Assembly (NCBI RefSeq): GCF_943193135.1
Contig: NZ_CALPCZ010000008.1
Coordinates: forward strand, 20,996-84,995
Length of the DNA: 64,000 nt
Source: Odoribacter lunatus
Lineage (GTDB): Bacteria > Bacteroidota > Bacteroidia > Bacteroidales > Marinifilaceae
Reading direction: 5' to 3'
In this document: positions 52,398-60,886 of the stretch, in pieces
How positions within the stretch are numbered: position 1 is the first letter of the stretch
Layout: every line of letters begins with the position of its first letter
Notes under the pieces: generated by a model
Databases searched by the model: none
What the model was told of the DNA's origin: nothing
The model's input: only the letters and a program-made list of their open reading frames with translations
Translations under genes and position numbers: made by a program

Positions 52398-53594
52398 CTA
52401 CTTTGCTAACCATAACTCAGGATTCTGTTTTTCCAAATTATTCCATACCTGAAAACTTAACACACTGCCCTTCTCATTATCATGAGCTACCTTGCCGATT
52501 ACCTGCTTGGTATTCACCTTATCTCCCTTTTTTACATTCAAATATATCAAATTGGCATACACAGTCAAATAATTCCCATGCCTGATTATGACAGCATTAT
52601 TTAATCCTGGCATTAAAGAAATATCCGTTACTTCTCCGTTAAAAACAGCTCGTACTTCCGCATTCTTTGAAGTAGTGATATTTATGCCATTGTTTGACAT
52701 CATAACATCTTTGTATACGGGATGCGGGTTAATACCGAATTTCTCGGAAATAATACCTTGAGTAACCGGCCAAGGCAACTTCCCTTTATTCCGGGAAAAA
52801 TCATCGGAAACCAATTTTTCTTCAGGCGTAAGTTTATATTTTGACGAAGTTCCCCCTGATTTTTTAGCTTGTGAAGCTATTAACTTATTCAACTCTCTTT
52901 CCAGCCTCTCCCTGTTTTTAGCTTCTATATTCAACTTTTTTACAATCTGTTTTTCCTTTTTTTTCAAATCCGATATCAGACTGTTCTCCGTTGCCTGTTG
53001 CTGAATTAAATCCTTACTTTTGACATCAATATCATTTAAAGCAACATGCTTTAAATCTCGATATTTTTTCAATTCTGTATTCTTTATATTCAACGAATCA
53101 TTTGTCTGCTCTATCAAAGCCAGCTGACGTTTGGAATAACTCTGTATCTGTTCAAAATATTTATAACGATTATAAGCCTGATTAAAATCCGAAGAAGCAA
53201 AAATAAACATCAGCCTATAAGCCTTATTCCGTTTCTTCCAGAGGCCGTAAACTAACTTTCCGTACATATTCAGCATAGACCCTCGGTTTAAACTCAATTC
53301 TGAAATTCTCACCTCATTGCGGTCTATCTGTTTTTCCAGATAACTCACTTCTTGTTGTAAAGAATTAATCAAACTCTTGCTTTGAGCTATCTTTTCCTGT
53401 ATTATCTTTAATTTTTCAACTGAAACAGACTGATTATTTTTTGCCTCCTCTAACAGCTTATTAAGATAAGCTATTTCTTTTTCACTCTTCTCCTTATCCT
53501 TTTTTATCGTATTGATAGACTGAGAATATACCGTGCCATTTAAGACGGAAAAAAACATAAATAATATGCCGATATATCTCAACTTCATAAACAT
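52398..53594 (-). CDS. EnvC-like murein hydrolase activator (degenerate M23)
   Basis: A 398-residue exported protein; signal peptide ending TVYSQ. Residues about 25-240 are a two-part coiled coil, followed by a LytM/M23 domain (PWPVTQGIISEKFGINPHPV, VIIRHGNYLTVYANLIYLNV). The zinc ligands look lost: where active M23 enzymes have H-x-G-x-D the protein reads NNGINI, and the final H-x-H is LSFQVW. That is the hallmark of EnvC-type proteins, which switch on amidases at the division site rather than cut peptidoglycan. It overlaps the DUF4292 gene by 1 base. Confidence 0.88.
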   Translation of the reverse strand: MFMKLRYIGILFMFFSVLNGTVYSQSINTIKKDKEKSEKEIAYLNKLLEEAKNNQSVSVEKLKIIQEKIAQSKSLINSLQQEVSYLEKQIDRNEVRISELSLNRGSMLNMYGKLVYGLWKKRNKAYRLMFIFASSDFNQAYNRYKYFEQIQSYSKRQLALIEQTNDSLNIKNTELKKYRDLKHVALNDIDVKSKDLIQQQATENSLISDLKKKEKQIVKKLNIEAKNRERLERELNKLIASQAKKSGGTSSKYKLTPEEKLVSDDFSRNKGKLPWPVTQGIISEKFGINPHPVYKDVMMSNNGINITTSKNAEVRAVFNGEVTDISLMPGLNNAVIIRHGNYLTVYANLIYLNVKKGDKVNTKQVIGKVAHDNEKGSVLSFQVWNNLEKQNPELWLAK

Positions 53595-54451
53595 CAGTCA
53601 AACGAAATAGGTTTATATTTGGAAGATAACCGTAAATTCGGAACAACATCCGTATCAAATTCTATTTTCTGAAATTTCAGTTCCAGCTTATATTTCAACT
53701 CATTCAATGAAACATTAAATTCCATCAACGAAGGAAAAATTTTCTCCTCAAAACTCTTAAAATCACTATATTTTACACTTACACCCATATCATCTTCCAA
53801 ATCTTCCAGAGATATTTTTATCGGACGGAATAATTCAGGATCTAAATGAATCTTCTGCAAAATCAACGTATACTCTTTATTCTTTTTCTTCTTCTTAAAA
53901 AACTTCTTAATTTTCCGGTTCAACGCTTTTCTATGAACATTCGACAGCACATAATCATTCTCCGTCCTTTCAAATTTAAACTTGGAATCCTTTACTTCGT
54001 CTTTTCCGCAACTTTCCAAATTAAAATAAACATTTGTCAGCAACTTTTGAAAGCAATCAAAATTAATCTGTACGTCAAATTTATCGTAAAAAAACTGATA
54101 GTCTGTAAAAAAATATTTCTTATTAAAAGAATTTACAAACTTGATACTGTCTTGTGTAAGCAATACGCGTGCCACTTCGATACCCAACGGAGCTACAAGT
54201 GATATCCAGATGAAACTATCTTTTTTTACCTTTAAAACAGCCTTCAAATTATCCTTTTTACCGTTTCCGGTAAGGGAAATATCCACCTTTTTCGCATATA
54301 AACTATTATAGACCAGTTCATTTTCATAAATATTCTTCAATAACTTCCCCTCTGTAATATTCGGTACTTCCTGACGCGACGCAATTTTTTCACTCACCTT
54401 GCACGACGTCACACACAACACTACAAACAACAAAAAGAAATATCTAATCAT
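53594..54451 (-). CDS. DUF4292 lipoprotein
   Basis: A 285-residue lipoprotein. The signal peptide MIRYFFLLFVVLCVTSCKVS has lipid Cys17. The rest is a twisted beta-sheet pattern resembling LolB/LolA-like folds (LYAKKVDISLTGNGKKD, SFIWISLVAPLGIEVARVLL, SIKFVNSFNKKYFFTDYQF). DUF4292 is the family in Bacteroidota that lies between a TPR gene and an EnvC gene, as here. A role in lipoprotein or outer-membrane assembly is often suggested on fold grounds but is not shown by the sequence. Confidence 0.82.
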   Translation of the reverse strand: MIRYFFLLFVVLCVTSCKVSEKIASRQEVPNITEGKLLKNIYENELVYNSLYAKKVDISLTGNGKKDNLKAVLKVKKDSFIWISLVAPLGIEVARVLLTQDSIKFVNSFNKKYFFTDYQFFYDKFDVQINFDCFQKLLTNVYFNLESCGKDEVKDSKFKFERTENDYVLSNVHRKALNRKIKKFFKKKKKNKEYTLILQKIHLDPELFRPIKISLEDLEDDMGVSVKYSDFKSFEEKIFPSLMEFNVSLNELKYKLELKFQKIEFDTDVVPNLRLSSKYKPISFD

Positions 54452-54460
54452 CCAGTTTTA

Positions 54461-56185
54461 TCAATTAAAAACATAAGTACCAGCTATCTTGGCATTCAAA
54501 TCGGTACTCACCTCATCTCCCGCTTCTTTCGCCTTTAACCACATAGCCAACGCTTCTTCTTTTTTACCGTTCACATAAAGTATATCCCCGTAATGCTCGT
54601 AAAGTACTCCTGAAGGCTCCGTTGTCTTCTCCATAGCCTGTTTCATATAATAAAGCGCTTCCGAATAAACCTTCCGTTTAAAAAGTACCCACGCGTGAGT
54701 ATCCAGGTAAGTCCCGTTATCAGGCTCCAGTAACACCGCACGCGAACTCATATCCTCCGCCTTTCTTAAATCTTTATCCAATAAAGAAAGATAATAAGCG
54801 TAATTATTCAATACCAATGCATTCTCCGGATTAATGGACAATACATTATCAAACATGCGGAATGCCACTTCCGTACTATCCAGATTATAATAACAATCGC
54901 CCAAATAAGAAAAAAACTGGGACCTTAATTGTACCTGTTCATCTGCCAATTTCACTCCTCGTTCAAAAAAATCGACAGCTTCGCCGTAATCCTTTCGCAT
55001 CATCAGAGAAATTCCCGCCAAAGCATAAGGAAGAGGTTGTTCCGGAAAATACTTAATACATTCCACACTCTGGGAATACATACAGTTCGTATCCTGTAAT
55101 TCATTACAAATCAGCAGTAACTCCTGCCAAACCATATAATTATTTTTCTCCTTATCAAGAATATAGTCCAGTTCTTCCCGAGCTTCTTGTAACTTACCGT
55201 CCTTTCTCAAAAAATCCGAATGTAAAGCCCGTATGGATAAATCTTCACTATACTTACTCATCAATATATCCATATACGAATTCAAATCCGTATCGGTAAT
55301 TTTCACAGTATCTCCGCTCAATATCAACGTCAGCATATACTGAACTTTAAACGAATTTTTAAGTTCATCACTTACTAACGCTTCCTTCACATGTTTATCT
55401 GCTTCTGAAAGTTTGTTTTTACCCCGATAATAATCCGCCAGATATAAATGAACATATCCGTTTTGCGGATCAACTTTTAATAATTTGTTTAAAATCTGGA
55501 GTCCTTTTTTATCCTGGTCATAGTTAAAATATAATTCTGCCAACAAACTTAAATACTCATTCTTTTCTGGAAACTTATTTATCAGCTTCAATAATTCATC
55601 GGATGCTCCTTTCACATTATTCAACTTACTGTAAAGTCTGATTTTTTCAATAGAAACAGGCTCTGTTATACCATTCTGTTTCTCATAACGGTCATACACA
55701 TCAATAGCCTTTTGCCATTTTTCCACAGACGTATACAATCCCGATTCAATCAGATAAAATTCTTCTTTGTCAGGATACTTCGCTATAATATCGGCATATA
55801 CATTGCAAGCTTCTTCTATCATGGATTTCTTTTGCAATACATTAGCCAACAATAATTTATACCATAAATTAGAAGGATTTCCTGCTACCGCCTCCCTAGC
55901 CAACTGCAATGCTCCGTTGTAATCATCGGTTCCCAAAAGGAGATTAGCTATTTCATACTTGACAACAGGACTTTCCGGATCAATTTTCAAACAATTGTCA
56001 TACCAACCCATCGCTCCTTGAAAATCACCGGTAATTTTGCTTCTCACTCCTTCCATAAAAGAGTAATCGAACTCCAGTTTCGATTTCTCATCCAACTCTT
56101 TTTTTACCGTCTCTTTTTTCTTTTCTCCTGCAAATCCGTTTATCGCGAAAAAAAGAACCGTTATCAAAATAAAACCTTTTCTCAT
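54461..56185 (-). CDS. Exported TPR-repeat protein
   Basis: A 574-residue exported protein with signal peptide ending INGFAGE, followed by TPR repeats through nearly the full length. Examples are MGWYDNCLKIDPESPVVKYE, LQILNKLLKVDPQNGYVHLY, AFRMFDNVLSINPENALVLN and AEDMSSRAVLLEPDNGTYLD. TPRs bind other proteins. The gene lies between dut (18 bases upstream) and the DUF4292 lipoprotein (9 bases downstream), as commonly in this phylum, suggesting a single transcript dut-TPR-DUF4292-envC. No catalytic part. Confidence 0.87.
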   Translation of the reverse strand: MRKGFILITVLFFAINGFAGEKKKETVKKELDEKSKLEFDYSFMEGVRSKITGDFQGAMGWYDNCLKIDPESPVVKYEIANLLLGTDDYNGALQLAREAVAGNPSNLWYKLLLANVLQKKSMIEEACNVYADIIAKYPDKEEFYLIESGLYTSVEKWQKAIDVYDRYEKQNGITEPVSIEKIRLYSKLNNVKGASDELLKLINKFPEKNEYLSLLAELYFNYDQDKKGLQILNKLLKVDPQNGYVHLYLADYYRGKNKLSEADKHVKEALVSDELKNSFKVQYMLTLILSGDTVKITDTDLNSYMDILMSKYSEDLSIRALHSDFLRKDGKLQEAREELDYILDKEKNNYMVWQELLLICNELQDTNCMYSQSVECIKYFPEQPLPYALAGISLMMRKDYGEAVDFFERGVKLADEQVQLRSQFFSYLGDCYYNLDSTEVAFRMFDNVLSINPENALVLNNYAYYLSLLDKDLRKAEDMSSRAVLLEPDNGTYLDTHAWVLFKRKVYSEALYYMKQAMEKTTEPSGVLYEHYGDILYVNGKKEEALAMWLKAKEAGDEVSTDLNAKIAGTYVFN

Positions 56186-56203
56186 TTCAGCCCGAACCTG
56201 TAT

Positions 56204-56638
56204 TTATTTTTTACCTGTATGCCCGAATCCTCCGGCACCTCTGTCTGTATCGCTCAATTCATTTACTTCCACCAATTCAACCTGTTCCACTTTGTTAATA
56301 ACCATTTGAGCAATTCTGTCTCCGTCTTTGATACTTACCACATTATTCGACAAATTCACAACAATAATGCCTATTTCTCCCCGATAATCCGCATCGATTG
56401 TTCCAGGACTGTTTAAAAGTCCTAAACCTTCATTCAAAGCTAATCCGCTCCGCGGACGCATCTGAGCCTCATATCCTTCCGGAAGTTCTATAAACAATCC
56501 CGTAGGTATCAATTTTCTTTCCAGAGGCTGCAAAACCACCGTTTCATTTATATTCGCACGGATATCCATACCCGCGGACAACTTAGTCTTATACTCCGGA
56601 AGCGCATGACGTGACTTATTAATAATATTTACTTTCAT
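56204..56638 (-). CDS. dut: dUTP diphosphatase
   Basis: A 144-residue trimeric dUTPase that hydrolyses dUTP to dUMP. All five motifs are seen in order: AGMDIRA (23-29), RPRSGLAL (about 69), [11 protein letters not shown] (about 85), DRIAQMVI (about 106), and [11 protein letters not shown] at the end, the phosphate-binding C-terminal tail. The length fits. It is the probable first gene of the dut-TPR-DUF4292-EnvC series. Confidence 0.97.
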   Translation of the reverse strand: MKVNIINKSRHALPEYKTKLSAGMDIRANINETVVLQPLERKLIPTGLFIELPEGYEAQMRPRSGLALNEGLGLLNSPGTIDADYRGEIGIIVVNLSNNVVSIKDGDRIAQMVINKVEQVELVEVNELSDTDRGAGGFGHTGKK

Positions 56639-56695
56639 CTTTATAATATTACTCGTATTTACCCCAAAATTACTATCATTATGATAGCAAAGATA

Positions 56696-58189
56696 CTACT
56701 TTTTACCCAAAATATTACGTATGGCTCCTCCTGCAAACAGAAACTTCATCTCCCTCCTCAAAAAAATCAAAATAAATACGACCAATAAAGGCGTTCTTGC
56801 TAAACAAGTTATCCAAGGATTATCAAACATAACACATCTGCCCGCAAAATAAAACACAACAGCTAATAAAAAATAAAAAATAATCTTATTCACATCGTAA
56901 TCTATCCTGTAAAACCTACGCCCCAACAATAAAGACAATATACACATCACCAGAAAACAGGTAAATACGGCATAAGCCGAACCCATATATCCTATTCTGG
57001 GTAACAGAATAAAATTCATGGAAAGTGTTATGACACTCCCCGCAATAGCCATATATGCGCCGTAAATCGTTTTATCGGTCAATTTATACCACAACGAAAG
57101 AGAATAATACATGCCTTGAAATAGATTTGCCAAAAGAACCCACGGAACAATAACGATTCCTGCATAATATTCGGGCTTCCGCACAAAAAACTTGATAATA
57201 TCAATCCAATACATCACTCCCAAAAAGATAATCAGACCGAAACCCGTAAAATACAGAAACACATCTTTATACACCTTCTTGGAATCCGCATTCTTGGAAT
57301 AATTGAAAAAGAACGGTTCAAAAGCAAACCGGAATCCTTGCGTAAAAATATACATCACCAAAGCCAATTTATAATTGGCTCCGTAAATACCGGTTATTGC
57401 CAATGCTTCTTCCCTGCTCATGACTTCTCCTAATATCTTAGGCATTAACACCTTATCTCCTTGCAGATTGATCATACCCGCCAGGCTTACAATTAATATA
57501 GGGAATGAATACTTCAATATATCCTTCAGCAATCCGAAAGAAAATCGAAAACGAAATTTCAGAAAACACGGCAACAACATAAAAAACGTTACCACCGAAG
57601 CAACCAGATAAGAAACAAAAATATAAAGAATCCCTCCGTCGGCATCAAAAAAAGGCACATGTATTCCTTTTTTCTCTAAAAAAGGACACAACAAAAGAAA
57701 AAACAGATTTAAACCGATATTCAAACCGATATTTGTCAATTTTATAATACCGAAACGTACCGGACGACTTTCTAACCGTAAAAGGGCAAAAGGAATTGAA
57801 CTGATGACATCAATAGCTATCGTGACTATCAATAGAACCAGATACTCTTTGTGTGCTTCAATATTCAGAAAAACAGATAAATCGTTCAGGAAAAAAAGAG
57901 AGAAGAAAACAAAGACAAAAGTCGTAACGGACAAAGACGCCATTAATGTGGAAAAAACATCATTCCGATTGCTTGTTGTTGCGAATCGGAAAAAACCTGT
58001 CTCCGTACCGTATGTCAGTAATACAACCAGAATAGCCGTATAAGACATCAGATTTATAACAATTCCATATTCACTGGCAGCAAAAATTCCGGCATACAAA
58101 GGAACAAGCAACCAATTGACGAAACGTCCCAATATAGTAGTACATCCGTAAATAACCGTTTCTCCAGCTAATTTCTTTAGAGGATTCAT
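56696..58189 (-). CDS. Oligosaccharide flippase-type polytopic membrane protein
   Basis: A 497-residue MOP/MATE-type transporter of about 12-14 membrane helices, starting MNPLKKLAGETVIYGCTTIL. It resembles Wzx-type exporters of O-antigen, teichoic or capsule repeat units (ASEYGIVINLMSYTAILVVL, GDKVLMPKILGEVMSREEAL). The frame is open upstream to 58243, but the first 18 residues (MCLFEISNAYLCTKIIF) are not typical, so 58189 is chosen. No glycosyltransferases adjoin, so the cargo is unknown. It lies 57 bases downstream of the dut start, in the same direction. Confidence 0.85.
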   Translation of the reverse strand: MNPLKKLAGETVIYGCTTILGRFVNWLLVPLYAGIFAASEYGIVINLMSYTAILVVLLTYGTETGFFRFATTSNRNDVFSTLMASLSVTTFVFVFFSLFFLNDLSVFLNIEAHKEYLVLLIVTIAIDVISSIPFALLRLESRPVRFGIIKLTNIGLNIGLNLFFLLLCPFLEKKGIHVPFFDADGGILYIFVSYLVASVVTFFMLLPCFLKFRFRFSFGLLKDILKYSFPILIVSLAGMINLQGDKVLMPKILGEVMSREEALAITGIYGANYKLALVMYIFTQGFRFAFEPFFFNYSKNADSKKVYKDVFLYFTGFGLIIFLGVMYWIDIIKFFVRKPEYYAGIVIVPWVLLANLFQGMYYSLSLWYKLTDKTIYGAYMAIAGSVITLSMNFILLPRIGYMGSAYAVFTCFLVMCILSLLLGRRFYRIDYDVNKIIFYFLLAVVFYFAGRCVMFDNPWITCLARTPLLVVFILIFLRREMKFLFAGGAIRNILGKK

Positions 58190-58243
58190 AAAAAAGATTA
58201 TTTTTGTACAAAGGTAAGCATTGGAGATTTCAAACAAACACAT

Positions 58244-58661
58244 TATAATTATATTCTTTCTATTTTTAAATTTAGAATATGAGAATGATGATAGAATGTT
58301 AGTTTGTAGAGTAAAAATAGAAAGACTTTTTTGGTTATATGAGTTTTAGATAAAATAGGGAAGTTATAAACACTTTAAATAATAAAAAAATATTGGTATT
58401 CAATAAAATGAAAAAGTTACTGACAATAGTTAGAAAAGAATGTTGCTAATAAAAAACGATTTTTTCACCTGTCAGAAACTGTCAGAAATTTGTAGAAAGA
58501 AAAAGAATTAAAGACTCGTTTTTTATTTTGGAATCTCATTTAAAAATATACTGTTCCCCGTTTTTAAATCCTCAAAAGAAATAACGGAAATTTTTGTGAA
58601 TTTTACTAACAGTATTTCACAACATTATTCTGGCTTTTCAACACAAGGGAAAATAGAAATG
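58244..58661. other. AT-rich gene-free stretch with a short tandem repeat
   Basis: No gene seen. The stretch is very AT-rich. ctgtcagaaa occurs twice in a row (58469-58478 and 58479-58488). No convincing hairpin, tRNA or other RNA gene was found. It separates rfaE2 from the flippase gene and may hold the flippase promoter. Confidence 0.5.
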
Positions 58662-59150
58662 CTATTTTAGTTTATGAAGGATGGAAGTAGTGGAATAGCC
58701 TTGTGTGAGGTCAATGGTTATCACTTCACCTCCTTTGGATTTGACAATATCGTAACCGACAATATCTTCGGGTTTGTAATCGCTTCCTTTTACTAAAACA
58801 TCCGGTTGTATATACCGAATCAATTCAAGAGGCGTATCTTCTTCAAAAAAAACAATTTTGTCGGTAAACAGTAAAGAGGAAAGTAAAAGTGCCCGGGCAT
58901 ATTGATTATTGACGGGTCGTGTTTCTCCTTTCAGTCTTCTGACCGATGAATCGGTATTAAGTCCCACAACCAATTTGGAACCCAACGAAGCGGCTTGCGC
59001 AAGATACTCTGCGTGGCCTCTGTGGAGAATATCGAAACATCCGTTGGTAAATACCACTTTTTCTCCCTTGAATCTCCACACGCTTAAAATATTTTTAAGC
59101 TCTTCCCTGTTCTCGATGATTTTATTCTCTATAAAAGCCGGGTAATTCAT
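58662..59150 (-). CDS. rfaE2: D-glycero-beta-D-manno-heptose 1-phosphate adenylyltransferase
   Basis: A 162-residue nucleotidyltransferase corresponding to the C-terminal half of HldE. VVFTNGCFDILHRGHAEYLA carries the HxGH-type motif (HRGH), VGLNTDSSVRRLKG and DVLVKGSDYKPEDIVG follow, and the ending TTSILHKLK is typical. It makes ADP-heptose for the lipopolysaccharide core. The kinase half (rfaE1) is not in the window. It is 13 bases downstream of panD and on the same strand; the link with pantothenate genes is positional. Confidence 0.9.
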   Translation of the reverse strand: MNYPAFIENKIIENREELKNILSVWRFKGEKVVFTNGCFDILHRGHAEYLAQAASLGSKLVVGLNTDSSVRRLKGETRPVNNQYARALLLSSLLFTDKIVFFEEDTPLELIRYIQPDVLVKGSDYKPEDIVGYDIVKSKGGEVITIDLTQGYSTTSILHKLK

Positions 59151-59163
59151 AAGAAAAGAACCG

Positions 59164-59514
59164 TCAGATTAATTGGTTGGTACTTGTTTCGGGAAATACC
59201 AGTGTCGGTGTATGTTTTTTGGCTTCTTCAAAATCCATGGAAGCGTAAGAAATAATAATGACCACGTCTCCTACGGCGCATTTACGGGCTGCCGGACCAT
59301 TCAGACAAACTACCCCTGAATTTCTTTCTCCTTTGATGACATATGTTTCTATACGCTCTCCGTTATTTACATTGACAATCTGCACCTTTTCATTTTCAAT
59401 GATATTGGCAGCTTCCATCAAAGCAACATCAATTGTTATGCTTCCTACATATTGAAGATTGGCCTCCGTAACAGTTACCTTGTGAATTTTTGATTTGACT
59501 ACTTCAATAAACAT
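59164..59514 (-). CDS. panD: Aspartate 1-decarboxylase
   Basis: A 116-residue proenzyme that makes beta-alanine for pantothenate. The self-cleavage site is the G-S of [10 protein letters not shown] near residue 24-25, giving the pyruvoyl group. [20 protein letters not shown] and [20 protein letters not shown] match the family. Length is typical for PanD. It lies 24 bases downstream of panC; both enzymes work together in pantothenate synthesis. Confidence 0.96.
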   Translation of the reverse strand: MFIEVVKSKIHKVTVTEANLQYVGSITIDVALMEAANIIENEKVQIVNVNNGERIETYVIKGERNSGVVCLNGPAARKCAVGDVVIIISYASMDFEEAKKHTPTLVFPETSTNQLI

Positions 59515-59538
59515 GGTTGATAAAATTGATTCCGTAAA

Positions 59539-60378
59539 TTAAAATACAATATTGTCTATTAACCGGATTTTTCCGGCATAGACAGCCACACAAGCTACTT
59601 TAGTTCCTTCTTCATTCCAGTCGTTTATCACCTTTAAAGTAGTGTCATCTACAATTTCCACATATTCTGTTTTCAGAAACGGATTACTGTCGATTTCTTC
59701 GGTAATCCATTTTTTCAAATCTCCCACGCTCATTTCCGGAGCCAAATTACGAGCTTTTTTCAATGTAGCGTAAATATGGGGAGCGTTTTTCTTATGATTT
59801 TCATCCAAAAGAGCATTGCGCGAGCTTAAGGCCAGACCACTCTCTTCTCTCACAATAGGGCAGGGGATAATCTCCAAAGAATAATTCAATTGCTTTACCA
59901 TATTCTTGATAATAGCTACTTGTTGAAAATCTTTCATTCCAAAAAAAGCCTTATCAGGGCGGACAATATCAAATAAACGGCTCACAACCTGGCCTACTCC
60001 GTTAAAATGTCCGGGACGTTTTGCTCCTTCCATAATGGATTCCAAATAACCGAAATCAAACTTTCGGGTATCTTCCTCCGGATAAATCTCTTTTACGGAG
60101 GGTAAAAAAGCGATGTCACACCCTGCCGGTTCCAGCAAAGCGCAATCTTTCTCCGGAGTACGGGGATATCTTTTTAAATCTTCGGGATCATTAAATTGAG
60201 TAGGATTCACAAACACACTCACCACGGCCACGTCACTGTTTTTTTTGCATTGTCTGACAAGTGACAAGTGTCCTTCATGCAATGCACCCATTGTGGGTAC
60301 AAAACCGATAACTTTTCCTGCTTTCTTGTAATCGTCAATCAAACAGGCCAATTCATCTTTAGTATGTATAATTTTCAT
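59539..60378 (-). CDS. panC: Pantothenate synthetase
   Basis: A 279-residue enzyme that joins pantoate and beta-alanine with ATP. VGFVPTMGALHEGHLSLVRQ carries the adenylate-forming HxGH motif (HEGH); NPTQFNDPEDL, GHFNGVGQVVSRLFD, FFGMKDFQQVAIIK and SGLALSSRNALL are diagnostic. The start at 60378 (MKIIHTKDEL) matches the family; an open frame to 60438 would add 20 unlike residues. panD follows. The upstream region holds interlocked repeats. Confidence 0.95.
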   Translation of the reverse strand: MKIIHTKDELACLIDDYKKAGKVIGFVPTMGALHEGHLSLVRQCKKNSDVAVVSVFVNPTQFNDPEDLKRYPRTPEKDCALLEPAGCDIAFLPSVKEIYPEEDTRKFDFGYLESIMEGAKRPGHFNGVGQVVSRLFDIVRPDKAFFGMKDFQQVAIIKNMVKQLNYSLEIIPCPIVREESGLALSSRNALLDENHKKNAPHIYATLKKARNLAPEMSVGDLKKWITEEIDSNPFLKTEYVEIVDDTTLKVINDWNEEGTKVACVAVYAGKIRLIDNIVF

Positions 60379-60548
60379 ACGCTTATTCTTTAAATTCAGC
60401 GTCTTTTTTGCAATACAAATTCTAAATTCGGGGTGCAAGTTTACAAACTATTTTTGAGATAAGAGCACAAATAATTTATAAATCTAATATTCCTTGATAC
60501 AGTATACTGCAATTCCTCATTCATTCTATTTTAAATACGCCTTTTTTA

Positions 60549-60628
60549 AAAACCTATCATTTTCATGTTAAAAACCTATCGTTTTTGAGGTAAAAATGAT
60601 AGGTTTTCGGTAGCAAAACGATAGGTTT
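60549..60628. repeat. Four-copy interlocked inverted repeat
   Basis: Four copies of an 8-base core, cctatcat or cctatcgt and complements, flanked by A/T runs: aaaacctatcatttt (60549-60563), aaaaacctatcgttttt (60570-60586), then the complements aaaaatgataggtttt (60592-60607) and aaaacgataggttt (60615-60628). The order A-B-A'-B' means the pairings A-A' and B-B' cross. Not a CRISPR: only four short units with inverted order. Confidence 0.7.
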
Positions 60629-60747
60629 AAAAATAGCGGGTTTGGTCATTAAGCCGGATGTATCTAAATGTGATTGCTAATATTTTTAATATCAGACACT
60701 TATTTATTTTTTGTAGGCGTTCATTGAAAATGGATACTTCCTTTGAA

Positions 60748-60786
60748 AAAAAGAGGCTCTTTTTAGTACAAAAAGAGCCTCTTTTT
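60748..60786. terminator. Perfect 17-bp terminator hairpin
   Basis: aaaaagaggctcttttt (60748-60764) and aaaaagagcctcttttt (60770-60786) pair perfectly around agtac, with T-runs on both strands. It lies after the minus-strand gene that ends at 60887 and upstream of panC. A smaller stem, cagtggaaaa/ttttccactg (60839-60862), is next to it. Confidence 0.8.
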
Positions 60787-60886
60787 GCATCAAAAACATA
60801 CTCTTTTTTTCGAGTAAAAAAAATTGGCAAAAATAGAACAGTGGAAAACCATTTTTCCACTGCTCCATTGTCCCCTTTCTCCACTT

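Noticed and set aside
58244..58661. Possible origin or iteron region
   Set aside because: Only one 10-base tandem repeat, no DnaA-box cluster and no initiator gene nearby.
60549..60628. CRISPR-like array
   Set aside because: Only four short cores, in alternating orientation and with no equal-length spacers; no cas genes.
60627..60884. 85-codon minus-strand ORF between panC and the SUMF1-like gene
   Set aside because: It runs through two strong hairpins and A/T tracts, so its composition reflects those structures.
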